From Beaufortia kweichowensis (Eukaryota > Chordata > Actinopteri > Cypriniformes > Gastromyzontidae), in assembly GCA_019155185.1 (NCBI GenBank), contig CM032797.1, positions 4,512,881-4,576,880 on the forward strand: a stretch of DNA of 64,000 bases, read 5' to 3'. Positions 30,457 through 42,882 of this stretch are shown here, one piece after another. The position numbers were made by a program, and so were the translations under genes. Position 1 is the first letter of the stretch. Every line of letters begins with the position of its first letter. The notes beneath the pieces are model-generated. The model made no database searches. It was not told the origin of the DNA and worked only from the letters and a program-made list of their open reading frames with translations.

Positions 30457-33400
30457 ATGGCTTATTATCTCATTTGCTTTGCTATTGTATTTTACACAGC
30501 GGGTAAGACACAAACACCATATTCTTTGTCTTAATACACTGGATAAAATATTTGTAATTTTTAATAATGGGGAAAAAATCCTTTATACGAATAGCATAAA
30601 TATTAGTGGTAAATTAAAATTCTTCTTAATAAATTTAAGAAGAATTCATTTAACTTAATACACTTCAGGAATTTAAAACTTTTTTGCTATAGTTTGTGTG
30701 TGTTTCCAGCTTTGTCACAAAGAAAACATGTTAAATTGTTAATAAAAAAAATAAAAAATAATATATATATATATATAAATAAGCAATTTATTTATGTTGT
30801 CAATCTCTGATGTTCTGCTGTCTTTGTTGGGTTTGTTTTAATCTAAAAATTTTAATCATGCCAAATATAATTACAAAAAGTGGTAAGACAGTAGAACATT
30901 CCGTACAATGACACAATGTACATTTAAATCAATTTTTTCACTTTTTGTTTAAGCTGCATAGTTGCAAATCTACTGCAGAACATGACTTTTATCATCTACA
31001 AATTCGGCAATATAGTTGCTGGATGAAAATGTGTTGCAATAAAAAGTGTGAATAATAAAAGTATGCATTGCAAAAAATGTTGTGCGCTGATGTTATGATG
31101 ATCCTAACTTCACTTGTGTTGTCTAAAGACACTTTGAACATTAGGACACTGAAACATGTTACTGTGAGAAAAGGAGGATCAGTTACTATCCCCTGTCTGT
31201 ATGACAGTAACTATAAACTAAACCCAAAGTACTGGTGTACTGGACTGGTGTGGGGTCTGTGCACCATTAAAGCACACACACAAAGAACTGGCAAATGGCT
31301 GATAAAAGACGACCCAGACCAGAATACTTTCACAGTGCAACTTAATAATCTGTCAGCCTTTGACTCTGGATTTCACTGGTGTGCCGTTGAGATGAGCACA
31401 AGACGGGACATAAAAGATTCTATGTATTTGACAGTTCAACCAGGTAAGAAAGATTTTTGTCACTTTATGCTACAGTATACATGTACTTCAAAGTTTTTGC
31501 TCTCTGTTCAGCTCCTGATCTTTCTGTGGTGAACAGCAGTGTATCTGCAGATGAAGGTGGTAATATCAGTGTAAAGTGTCTCTACAGCTCTGAATATAAG
31601 AATAAGGACAAACAGTGGTGCAGATATAAAGACAAGATGTGTTATGGAGTGAAAAGAAGCGACACATCTAAGAAATCATCAGTTCAGATCAGTGATGATG
31701 ATGATGAGAGTAAATCTTTCACTGTGATGATGTCTGGACTGATGCTGAATGATTCTGGATGGTACTTCTGTTCTGTTGGAGATCTACAGGTTCCTGTTCA
31801 ACTCTTTGTTCAATGGACCAACACATCTAAAAATACATGTAAGCAATTCATTTCCATTCAAAAGAATTTCAATTCAGAAAAGTAATATATTCAGAGGTGT
31901 AGTTTCTGTGAACTGGCAACTTCAAACGTATTGCATTATTGTTTCAAAACATTATTGTTTTCTTTTGTATTTCACTGAGATATAAAGGTCAAAGTAGAGT
32001 CAGTTTAACTTCTGTAAGATAATATACTGCCTTTGTGGCTTTAAAATCATTCATTCTTGTATTGCCTTTACATTTATGTATTTGACAGATGCTTTTATCC
32101 AATTCAATTGATAGCTTTTAATCAATGATTTAAATTCAGTTATATTTATTGCATTTATATGTTCATTTATTAAGCATCAAATGTCCCTTTTTTAACTTCA
32201 GCATTATTATCTGATCTGTTATTTGTTGCTTTTTGTCTTCAAACTCAGCTACAAAAGATTTAAGCTTGGATACAGATAATGCTTTGTCACCTCTGTAAGT
32301 ATTTATTTAAAAAACTGAATTAAACAGTGGATCAGTTCTATAGATAACCATGAAACCTCAGAAAATAACCATCATATATTTCATATATTTAAAGGAAGAA
32401 AGTTTTTGGCACTGATGAAAAGTTTCTAGTGTTGTTTTTGTATGCTGCAACAACATTTTAAACTCTATTCAATTATTCTATTTCTAGTATAAACTCTAAA
32501 TGCAAAAAACAGCAAACCTTGATCGGCCACAGGAACAGGATTTTGGTGCTACTCTGGATTACTGGTCCATTACTGCTGTTACTGATGGTGGTTTTCTCAA
32601 AATGGTGGATTAAACAAAAACACAGTCAGTTTTCAAGCCTATATACTTAATTTACTGTGATACTGTGCTGTTTATACTTCAAATATCCTTCTAATTTAAT
32701 ATTTATGATGAATTTCATTTTGCATTATATCGCATGACCAAGACATTTTTTTCCAGTTATGTTTAATTGTTTAGGCTGTGGTATTTCAGTTTATCTTTTT
32801 GTCTGCATTAACACCGGGACCAGATATGAGTTCTGTGGTATGTGTTCAGCCTGCTACTTTCTGAAATATCTATTGAAACACATTTATACCACCTAATCAT
32901 TTACATATTTATATTTTCTCTCTTGTTGAACAGACAGAGGCTTCTGTGTCTATCTGGTATGGAACAGTGGTCTTCAAGAAAGCAAAGGATGATAAGGAAG
33001 ACCATGTCTCTTTTGTAAGCATTACATTGATAAAATTCTTCTCAACAGTGAACAAGTACATAGAAACAATAGAAACGTGTAATGGTTATAATGGTGAACA
33101 ACTGATTTACAATAGTATTTGTAATAGAAACCATTAAAGTTGGTGTTTTATTTTTTTGAGGGGGTAACAATAAAAGTTACTAAATATTATTTGATTATTT
33201 AAGCTTAGATTTTTAACTTTTTCCTTCAGGGGCTTTGCAAAGATTTATAAAGATATTTATATTGACATCTTTATGAAGTTTATTTTTTAAAAGTATGTTT
33301 TATATGCATTTTTGGGCAAACTTTTACACGTGAAAATAAACAGTAAAACTTTAACGCTCGTGAAAGAGCCGCTGGCGTCAGTCGCTGCTGTGCTGTACGT

Positions 33401-34713
33401 CACACCAGCGTCGTTTCTGTGATGAGCCAAACACACGCAGGTCAGCACACAACGGCAAAATCAATCCGTTTATTTTCCCTGATAAGAAGCAACATAAGTT
33501 GTGGTGTTTTTACTGAATTATGTCGCTGAGTCGATTAATAATTAGCTTTAGTATGTATCTTGAAAAGCTTTTTGCCTCTTTTTTTATCTTTTTTATTAGC
33601 AAACATGCCATTGTGTTTCAACTTGAGCGTACATGTTAAACTTGTGTGGCGTTCTAGATACCAAAGATATTTGCCATGTATGCATGAAGTGTTACTAAAT
33701 TATTATATTCTAATGTTACTAAATCCTTTTAATGTTATTAAATCTGACGCTATTTAACAGTCAGAAGTTTGGAAACACTTATTCACTTGATTTTTTCCCA
33801 CATTTTAGAAGTTGTAAACTCATTAAAATAACAGTTGTAACTGTGTGAATTATGTTGTGACTAAAAGCATCCAAAATAAATGAACACTATGTTATATTTG
33901 ATCATCTTCAAAAGTAGTCACACGTTGTCTAAAGTTTGTAAAATCATACTTTTGACATTTTATCATTCAGCTTCTTGAGATCTCAACCTGAGAAGCTTTT
34001 CAAACAGAACTGAAGACATTTTTATCGATGTTGGTGAGCATGGAGGCTTTAGAAGTGATAATTATTGATTTAGGATAATATTTGTTTTTTTTAATTGCAT
34101 ATACTTGCATTCCAGCTTAATGTCTGTAAAACATGTGTAACCCATTTTTTAACATCTATGATTGTTAATATCTCTATGATTGAGTTACACCAGATAGCAA
34201 AGATTAATCATTTAATGTTGAATCGGTATTAATTTGATTATTCTTAACATCGAACCAACATGAAATAACTTACCTTTGCTATCTAGTGTAGTTTCCTAAT
34301 ATACTGAACATTAGTTTCTTTTATTCAGTTTTGGTCAGTTTCAGTTCATAAAGGTCTTCAGTTTACCTTTATGTAATATAATTGTAGTTTGTGTTGTTTT
34401 GATAATCCTCCATTACTGATCAGCTTTATATTTCCTAACAAAATCTGAATTATGATTCTGTAAATCTGAATATGCATACAGATGTGAAGCAGTATGTATA
34501 GAAGAATATAAAAGTTATGATTGTGACTATTCCTTGCTGAATATTTTGTTTCATAATTTCGTGAAGCACTGTATTGATGTCTTTTAAACATACAGGTCAG
34601 GATTTGTTTAAAACACACAATGTAAGCCTAACGTTTTTTATTTTTATTTTCAGCGGCGTGCTCCTGACCGAGATGATGATGATGTGGTCTACAGTGCAGT
34701 GAAACAAATTTAA
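30457..34713 (+). CDS. pigrl: PIGRL gene D: inhibitory receptor with two ITIM-type motifs
   Basis: Exons: 30457-30502 (signal peptide ending FYTAG), 31129-31443 (D1), 31512-31838 (D2), 32249-32294 (stalk), 32488-32624 (membrane span), 32824-32837 (14-nt micro-exon), 32934-33014, 34654-34713; 341 residues, frame closes. D1 has VTIPCLYDS, KYWCTG with a partner Cys in GLCTIK, and SGFHWCAVE. D2 is almost the same as in genes A and C. The span runs through ILVLLWITGPLLLLLMVV-like sequence. The tail carries IWYGTV (32952-32969) and VVYSAV (34684-34701), both fitting the ITIM consensus. The micro-exon is my weakest call: it is the only short segment found that restores the frame. A possible 3' UTR intron starts at 34720. 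The last coding intron is 1.6 kb and contains a CpG-rich patch and a hairpin repeat. Confidence 0.78.
34187..34289. repeat. Inverted repeat in the last intron of gene D
   Basis: 34187-34202 (ACACCAGATAGCAAAG) and 34274-34289 are reverse complements with one mismatch. The arms enclose an AT-rich loop of about 70 bases. It looks like a palindromic short transposon; the family is not identified. Confidence 0.6.
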
Positions 34714-36617
34714 TTACAGGTGAGCATTGACAAATTATTTACATTATGAAAATATTACAGTTTGTTATTCTGATTATGCTACTGTGATATGAAATGGATT
34801 TTATTTCTTGTTTCTTTTTCCTTCATGTACATGTTCTAAATTGTATGTAACCAAAGACAAGATCAGATGATCTTCACCCACAATTGTAACTAGTCGTCAG
34901 TACTGTGTGTCAAATGTGAATCTTAACATGTTTGTACTTCAGATCTTAGTGTTGTTCTGCTTTTCTGCTCTTCTTTTTATTCAATGTGAGAAGTAAAACT
35001 GGAACACAAAAGCATATCAGACAGCTACACATTTTCTGTGATCAGGTTACAGCATATTTTAGAAAAGTGTCACACCTACTGTAAATGCTTGATTTATTGT
35101 TTCTTCTATGATGTTTAGTTAAAGCTGGTGATTTTTTTTTATTATAAAATGCTTCTGTAAGCCTTTTATGTTTTTTTTTTGGTGTTGTGGGTGGTTTCTA
35201 AAGTGCTTATTGCTATGAAGGTCTAAGTAGTTGCTGGGGTGTTTTGGGTGCTTGCTTACTGGCCCAAATTAAAAGAATTCATATCCAAATGTGTATAATA
35301 TTTTGTCCCTTAGATATGTACTGTAGGTCTATGTTTTTCTTATTCATTAGTTCATGCATTCATTGATTCATTGATTCATTCATTCTTCTATTTGATTCGG
35401 TTTTGATTCTCTGTGAATCTTTCTACACACAAGCACACACAAATCTCTAATGAAGGTATAATTTATTTGGATAAAATAGGTGGTTGATATCTGATAGACA
35501 TTTGACAAATATACACAAACTATTGTATCGTTCAGCAGAAGCTTCACATCTGCGATGTCATGGATGCTTGTATACCCTGATGTAATCACTATTCATTTCT
35601 CTGTGTAATGCAAACATGAAAAAATACAGACACTGTCTAATAAAAAACAATACTGTTATTTCAAAGAAACGGCCATATCTAATAACTTACAAAAGCTAAG
35701 CTGTGAATCCCTTGTCCGGATTGTTTGTTCACAGTGTTTTTTCAACAGAGGTCAAGAATACCAGAGCACACATCCCTCAAAGAGACAACAGACGTGCCCC
35801 CAGTACTTCACTCGTGTCCTGACCGTCTCAAACATACACCCACCCGCTTTTGGTTCTTGTTTACACACGGTTTCTGTCTTGTGTGGTCTTGCACGCTAAA
35901 ATAAATACACACAGGAATGCATGTAAAAGGGAAAAGATACTTGACGTATGAAGACAGCATCTGCAAGAGAGACATCAAAGCTATTCACACTGCCTGACAC
36001 GAGCAGAGAAAATGAAATGTTTGACACGGGACGTCTCCACACTCCCGACTTCAGTCCCTGCCCAAGTGTACGTCAAAAACATCTGATGGGACTCGCTTTT
36101 TTACACTTTTGTAGTAACAAGAAAAATACTCCACTGCTTTTTGGTAGTTTTGATAAACCTCTGCTTTTGAAGGTCAGTAACAGTCTGGAACTGTATAAAA
36201 GTTTTAGGTACTTCCTCCTTTGGATAAAGAGAATGTATATGGGTTTGGATCATCATGGGGGTACGTAAATAATGACAGGATTTCCAAAACTTTTTTTTTT
36301 TAAACTGACTTTAAAGCTCCTGTGTTTACATCCAGCCTAATGTGCAGGAACAGCTATAAGTAAGCCATTTGTAAGTTGATTTCCCCTAAGAGTGTAAACG
36401 CTATGGCTCTGTAATGCTTTTAACATTTTGTTTTTTCATTACGACATGTTTGAGAAGCCTGGTGGTGGTGCACTGTAGCTTTAAATTATGATATATAAAA
36501 TCACAAAAACGGCATTTGTGCTCTCCGAACAAAAAAAGAAAATGTCAGATGGTAAGAACCCCACTGATCCATGTTCATGTTTTGAAAACTAAGTCTTTTC
36601 TTTCTCAGTATTTCTGC
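34714..36617. other. Convergent region: gene D 3' UTR and lrrc24 3' UTR
   Basis: Gene D is transcribed rightwards and lrrc24 leftwards, so their 3' ends meet here. Possible poly(A) signals are AATAAA at 35639-35644 (+) and its complement at 35462-35467 for lrrc24, which would make the two 3' UTRs overlap slightly. The open frame at 35948-36268 has no recognised similarity and is probably chance. Confidence 0.45.
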
Positions 36618-39600
36618 TCAGCAGTGGATTTCATAAGCGATCTGTGTGTCGAACAGCAAGCTCTGGTTCATAAACAACCCCTCGGGATCTGGCGGTGGAC
36701 CTTCTCCTCCCTCTGCTGGAGCCCTGCGAGGACCGATGCCTCCTGACCTGCCCGGGGTTAACACACCCTGACTCTGAAGCATCTCACTGGCTTTGAGCAC
36801 CGTCCCCTGTTGGTTGGAGGTCGGAGGGGGAGGCAGCACCGGTTTGGCACGGTTCAGCACGTACATCTCGTGGCCGCGCTCGTCTCTGTACTCCTCCAGC
36901 TGAGCGAAAGTGGTGGGACCGTCAGAATAGTCATTAACGTAGAGGATGCTCTCCTCCTTGCTGGGGGAGTAATCGCCGTCTTCCTTTTGCCGTTGTTGAT
37001 GGCGACTGTAAATCATGCAGAGGAGCAACAGGGCCGTCAGGGCCAGTAGAGAAATACCCACAGCTATGGCGGTCTGAGTGGCCGTGCCCAGTGCGTTAAA
37101 GTCCATGCTTTCCAGCTCGTACAGCGGCTCCTGGCTCACGTCCACCGAGGACGGGTGATAGTACGACGATGATGAAGAGGAGTGCAGCCGGGGCCAGATC
37201 ACAGAGGGGGATGAAGACGAGGACATGTTGACGGAAAGGTGAAAGGTCACCCGAGCCACCCCGCCGGGGTTCCAAGCCTCGCATTCGTAGCGTCCGGCGT
37301 GGGCCACCGTGACGTTGCTGAGAAACAGCATCCCGCTTCCTGTGTCCGGATTAAAGCTTTCTCTGTCGCCTCCGTCCTCCGCTCCACGCACCGGCCCACG
37401 ACTCGACGCCCCTTTTCCAACGGGTCTGGCGGTCACCACCCTACCCCCGCTCCTGGTGTCTCCTTCCACGCCAACCTCCTGCACCAGACCCCTGGGAGAC
37501 AGCTGGGCTTTACCATGAGAGGCTTTTCTCCAGGTGACCTGGGGCTGCGGGTATCCGGACGCCTGGCAGGACACGCGCAGACTCTCTCCCAAACGCACGG
37601 TCAGGTGACTGGGCTCCAGCTGTACCACAGGAGGGATGCAAATCAGGCTGTTAGCAGGAACCTCCACCAGACTGAGATGGGAAAGCCGCGGCGGTTCCGC
37701 ACATAACATGCGGCGCTCCGCTGAGCTTAAAAGCCTCTGGCCCTCTTCATTTATCCAGCCTCGAAGCCAATGCAAAGCGCAGTCACAGCGCCAGGGGTTA
37801 TCTGTGAGAAAGACAGGTTAGACATAAAGACACTTTATTCAATTACTTTAAACCCTTTATAGCCGATCTGCTTTGATTTCAACACGACTCACCTTCCTAC
37901 TTTCTCTCCTCTGGTATCTTTCTTTAATCTAAATTTTCCTTCATCCTTAATCTCTTGCTAATTTCATTTTTTTCTGTATGATGTCTACCTTTTTTCAGAT
38001 TCTCTCTTTGCTATAGAAATGCAGTACTGTGCAAAAATCTTGGGCACATTAATGTTTTGCTTGGCTGTTTTAACTCCATGTACATAGAAAAATCTCACAT
38101 TATTATTACAAATAATGGCAAAAAAGTGGCTTAAAACCATTTTTTTGTGGATAAAAAACTAACCAGCCCATGACATTGGCACAGTACTGTATATATGAGG
38201 GAAATATTTAGATGTCTCTTTAATAGCTCATAAATTTTAGTTATGTTTAATGACCGTTACTTGTGCTTGGAACAAAACGTCCACGTCAAAGTAATAAATT
38301 GTGACCCTGCCTGTGTAAACCCAGCTGAAGTCATTTTTTGTGATTTACTGTTTTCTACATAAAATTATAAAGAACATTCTGTGAAAATACAACCTTGATA
38401 TCTTTATTTACCTTTATTTACCTTGATATATTGACTGAGTAATGACATGTCAAAGATTGAAATCATAGTGATATTTATAGGTGAAATCAAACTTTAATGA
38501 TCATTATCTCATAATTTGATTTTGAGCCTGGTTTTCACAGACAGCGTCACAAATGTGGAGTGTTTTTTAGGAACAGGACCTGTTTTTCCTAGAAAATGTG
38601 AACAAGTAATTTTACTTGGTCTTATATGGTTCTCAAAAACTTCTAGAGGAATAAAAATATGTGGACAACATACACAAAAATAAAGTTGCTTTACTATTTT
38701 TTTTCCCTAAAGAACCACATTTTCTATTTGTGAAACAGAAGTTTCACAAGTTATTTATGGAACTATTCAGGCAAAATGGTTCATATGGCATTGTGAAGCA
38801 CCTTTATTTTTAAGAGTGTAGCTCCCATCATTTTTATTTTGATGTGGGCCTAAATTTGATCTTTAAAGAATTTAATATGAAAGTCAGTATTGAGATCTCT
38901 TTTAAGAAGAACAATTTGAGAAACAGGAGACTCTGCTTGTTCTCCATTTAATCTCATTGCTGTCTAGGAGAAGCAATTGAGAAAACACTCTTGTGTGAAA
39001 CATCTCACCTGTGACTCTCAGCACCTGCAGGCTCACGAGAGGTTTAAGCGAAGCAGGACTCAGAGTTCTCAGATTGTTCCTGCTGAGATCCAGAAGAGCC
39101 AGAGAGGACAAACCCACCAACGCTTGATCTCCAAGCACCTCCACACCGTTCTCCTGCAGATGCAGCTCCTGCAGACGCTGGAAATAATTCATCAACCTTT
39201 AAATGTCTTCATCATTATAACCATCATCATCAATCTAAGCGAAATCATATTAAACAGTCCAGAATTCTGCAGCGTTATCTATTTCCAGTTTCTGCATCTG
39301 CATGTTGATCAGAATAAAGTGCCTATTCATTTTGCTTTTTGTTCATTTTTTTGTGATTCATCCACACTAATGACATTTAAATTAGGTCAAAAAAGGTTAA
39401 GCTGCTCATACAAATGAAGTATAAAAATGATTTCAGGCATAGTATTCATCGTTAAGTGGTCATTTCATCTTTTCCCTTAAGCCATCTTTTGGTTTTAGTC
39501 AGGGTTTTTTCCGGCAAAAATTCTTTACGTTTAAAATTTAAATGAAAAAAAGTGCAAGTCAATTACAAATTCAGGGTTATTTTTACCCCATGAATGGTTC

Positions 39601-42600
39601 AAAAAGGGACAAACCTGAATGTTGGGTTATAAATTAACCTATGCTGGGTTGTTTCGACCAGTGGTTGGGTCACAAATGGACACTTTCTAGATTATTTTAA
39701 CCCAACGGTTGGGTTTGTCCCTTTTTGCCTGACCATCGGTTAAAATAACCCAAGAGTATAGTATAATGTTTTGCAGTATATTGCAAACTTTTTTTGTAAT
39801 TTAATGTTGAGATCTTGTCTAACTGATGTCTTCATTTGCTGTCATGTTCATGTGATGTCTTTGGGCCAAATCTCTGTAGTCTGAAGTTGAAGGTCTGATG
39901 TCAAGTGTTAGGAAGTACAGGAAGATGGGAATCACAGCATTACTTCATGTCATGGTAACTGGGTGGTCCAAATTTACCTGTCAACTTGTCTTTATAAGTC
40001 ATAAATAGTTTGATTAGTGATTGACTTGTAAAGCCAAGTTGATTGTACTTAAAAATTTAAGGCGGCAGAGTTTTTCACAGTGTAAATTTAGTTTGATTTA
40101 TGTCTTCAAACATTTAAGCATATGCTTTCAGATCAAAAAAGCTTGTCTTTCCTGTGACCCTCTCTGATCGATAGTTTAAGTAGATCAAGAAAATTTATTT
40201 TTCTCTTGAAATGACCCCTTTAAAAGAACTTTATTTTGACAGTGATGAGCATCAAAGGGAATTTTTAATCACTGAGAAGGTGTCTCTTGAATATAATCTT
40301 GTTTGCAGGTATGTAGACAGATGTACGTTCAGACCCCATTACCTGTAGTCCACGGAAAGTGTAGTCCTCCAATCTGGTGATCTGGTTTCCAGCGAGATAG
40401 AGAATGCGCAGGTGATCCAAACCATGAAACATGTCAGCTGTGATCGTGTGGATTCGGTTTCCGTTAAGAGCGAGCTCCAGAAGCAGGCCCAGGTGTCTAA
40501 ACGCTCCGGGTTCGAGGGTGGAGATGCTGTTGTTCTGTAGGTAAAGGTAGTGAAGTTGGCCAAGGTCGGACAGATCTCGTTGACGAATCTGTGCTATGGC
40601 GTTGTCCTGCAGAAAGATGGTCTGAACAAAACATAGTCCATGAAAAACACGAAAGCAATGCAAGTTAGCAATGATATTTTCTGCAAGCAGCGCCTTATAC
40701 ACGTTACATTTTCAGTTAAAACTATAAAATATAATTTTTTTTATACATTTTTGTTAGCAACATTTTAAACCATTAGTTTTTATTTTACTAAAACCCTGCC
40801 TATACATGAGGTTTTTTTTACTTTTTAAAAATGGAAATGTACGTGTCATTAATGTGACAAAAAAACATGTTTTTGAGAGGCAACATACTTCGTAGGATTT
40901 CTGTGAATTAAAAAATACAAACCAGAAGCAATAATACCCAACAAATGGAGTAGAGATGACTCTTCAAAGAACATAAAATAGCGATTTTAATTCCATGTGC
41001 CCATTTATAAAGAACATCTATCTTTTAATTCCTTCAAATTTTCCCTGTTCCTGCCAGCAGCACTAACACAAAGTGTTTCTTTCTGTAGCTTTTCCAGATA
41101 AATTCAGACTAAAATGGAGTTTGCAGAGCTTTAGCACATCATCCAAGTTCTCATGAAATGGATCAATACAAAGTTCTGGGTGCGTTGAACAGTTCTGGGT
41201 CTGCTGTCTCACAGGCATAGACAAAACACGTAAACAAATCAATTCAGCGGCATCAGAGACGGCATTATTCTGCTTTCACACGAGCAGTTGAGCTGTCAGG
41301 CTTGTCTTGACTAATTTAACCGTATTAATGTTACAACATATTACACTGATTCATTTTCAAATTGATTCCTATCAAGACATTGTCGATGATTAAACACAGA
41401 CTGCTGCAAATTTCTCGTGAAGCGTAGGTTACACCGGTCAATTGAGCAATTTATGTAAGCCAGCTCATGAATATTCACAAGCTGCAGTAGTGTTAGTGAT
41501 GTGATTGGGGTGAATATACTGAAATGTCGGGCATATGCTTGACTCAGATTTGGGTCATGATTTCTGTGTCATGATTATTTAATCTATAGTTGTAATTTTA
41601 GATTTGCAGGATTGTGGGTTTAGGGATAGTCTTGTGATTTGGGGTGACCAGATACATCTAATCTTTGGACACATTATAGTGGAGAAACCTGAACTTTAAA
41701 GCTATTAGAAAATGAGTTTGAATTACTTAATCAGATGGTAGTCAATAAAATAAAAAGCATGTGTATATATTTAGAAAAAAATCTGTTATTTGTGCAATTA
41801 TGCTATATGCTATATGTTTCCATTTTATTGCTCAATATTGTAGGGAGGCTGTAACAGATGTATATAGTTCTGATGTACTGTATTTATAGAAGCTAAGACT
41901 AATTTATACAAGCTTATAATCACAACAAATTAATCAACAAAATAATCTGTTATATAACATTTTACGTCAACAGTGAGCATTATTAGAATTAAGCATATTT
42001 ACAGCATCAATCATTATCATCATTTACTTATTTATTGATGTTTTGAATAATGTGTAAATGTAATGTTCGTTTTTTGTTTAATTGTTTTTCCATAGAGAGA
42101 AAGACTCTTTGTGAATCTACATCTGCTAAAAATGCATTTTGTCAGTGTTTACACTAGCATATCCAATATTTGAACTGTAAAAATTGTATTCTTTCTCAGT
42201 TTCTTATAATATAAAAACTTGAGATGCAAAAGCATTTATGTATTGATTTCAGAGAAATCTAACAGAAACTTTAAAGGTTAAAAGAATATTAAGATATGTT
42301 TGCCATTGGGGTAAGAAAAATAATCTTGTTTTTCTTTTACATTAGATTTTTTTCTGCACCCTATTTTGTTAGATTTCTCAGAAAGCAAGACATAAAATCT
42401 TTTGCAGCTAAAGTGAATATTTTCATTAACTGAGTTACTGAATCATTTAGTTTCTTAAAGCTGCAATCCAAAATTGTTTGCCTCTGTATCACAATCTCTG
42501 TTTGAAACACAAAATTACAGGTTACTTTATGTACTTACTCTTTGTGTATGCTGAAAAACTTCCCACAAAATCCGACCATACAGTATATGACCTCAATGCT

Positions 42601-42863
42601 AATGACATGGACTAATAACCACAAAACTGTCATTTTCATTTCATGATCTGACAAACATCCATCACCAAGGCCAGAAATAATGTCAACCAACAGCCACTCA
42701 CCTGTGTTCCATGAGTGATGCCCTGTGGGATCTCTTTCAGTCCAATGGATCCGCATTCGACAGTCAAACTATAGCAGCGACACCCCGAAGGACATGCCAG
42801 AGAAAACACACACAGCTGGGCTAACGTGAGCGCCCACACCACAGAAAACTGAAGAGGATTCAT
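36618..42863 (-). CDS. lrrc24: LRRC24: LRR-Ig transmembrane protein
   Basis: Single-pass cell-surface protein of the neuronal LRR-Ig class; its ligand is not known to me. Coding exons in transcript order: 42863-42702, 40621-40343, 39177-39009, 37801-36618, for 597 residues (human LRRC24 is about 513). In order: signal peptide; LRRNT with CPSGCRCY; LRRs from TIFLQDN through LHYLYLQNN, LLELALNGN, LRILYLAGN, LQELHLQEN and LALLDLSRN; LRRCT with NPWRCDCALHW and CIPP; one Ig domain (VSCQASGYPQPQVTW to HAGRYECEAWN); a Ser-rich linker; a span near TAIAVGISLLALTALLLLCM; and a cytoplasmic tail with YVNDYSDGPTTFAQLEEYRDE-type and YVLNRAKP motifs, ending IAYEIHC as in the mammalian protein. Compared with human, the Ig domain has an inserted Gly/Arg-rich loop. 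The exon containing the start extends into 5' UTR to 42882, where an acceptor marks a further upstream exon. Confidence 0.93.
39601..39726. repeat. Palindromic element in an lrrc24 intron
   Basis: Perfect 15-base arms AAAAAGGGACAAACC (39601-39615) and their reverse complement (39712-39726). Between them are repeated 'gggtt' words and a run of 'aacccaacggttgggtt'. It looks like a short MITE. Confidence 0.75.
42160..42535. repeat. Copy 1 of a ~350-bp direct repeat
   Basis: It shares with 43575-43900, in the same order, 'ttttgttagattt', 'gaaagcaagacataaaa', 'atctctgtttgaaa' and 'aggttactttatgta'. The copies diverge clearly by substitutions and small indels. It could be an old local duplication or two copies of a dispersed element. 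Confidence 0.65.
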
Positions 42864-42882
42864 CTCAACTGATAGTAAGAGC

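Noticed and set aside
35948..36268. 106-codon plus-strand open frame
   Set aside because: It has no domain or known similarity and sits where the 3' UTRs of two convergent genes should be.
36810..37706. Plus-strand open frames opposite lrrc24
   Set aside because: They are antisense shadows of the long GC-rich lrrc24 exon, whose minus-strand frame has clear family similarity.
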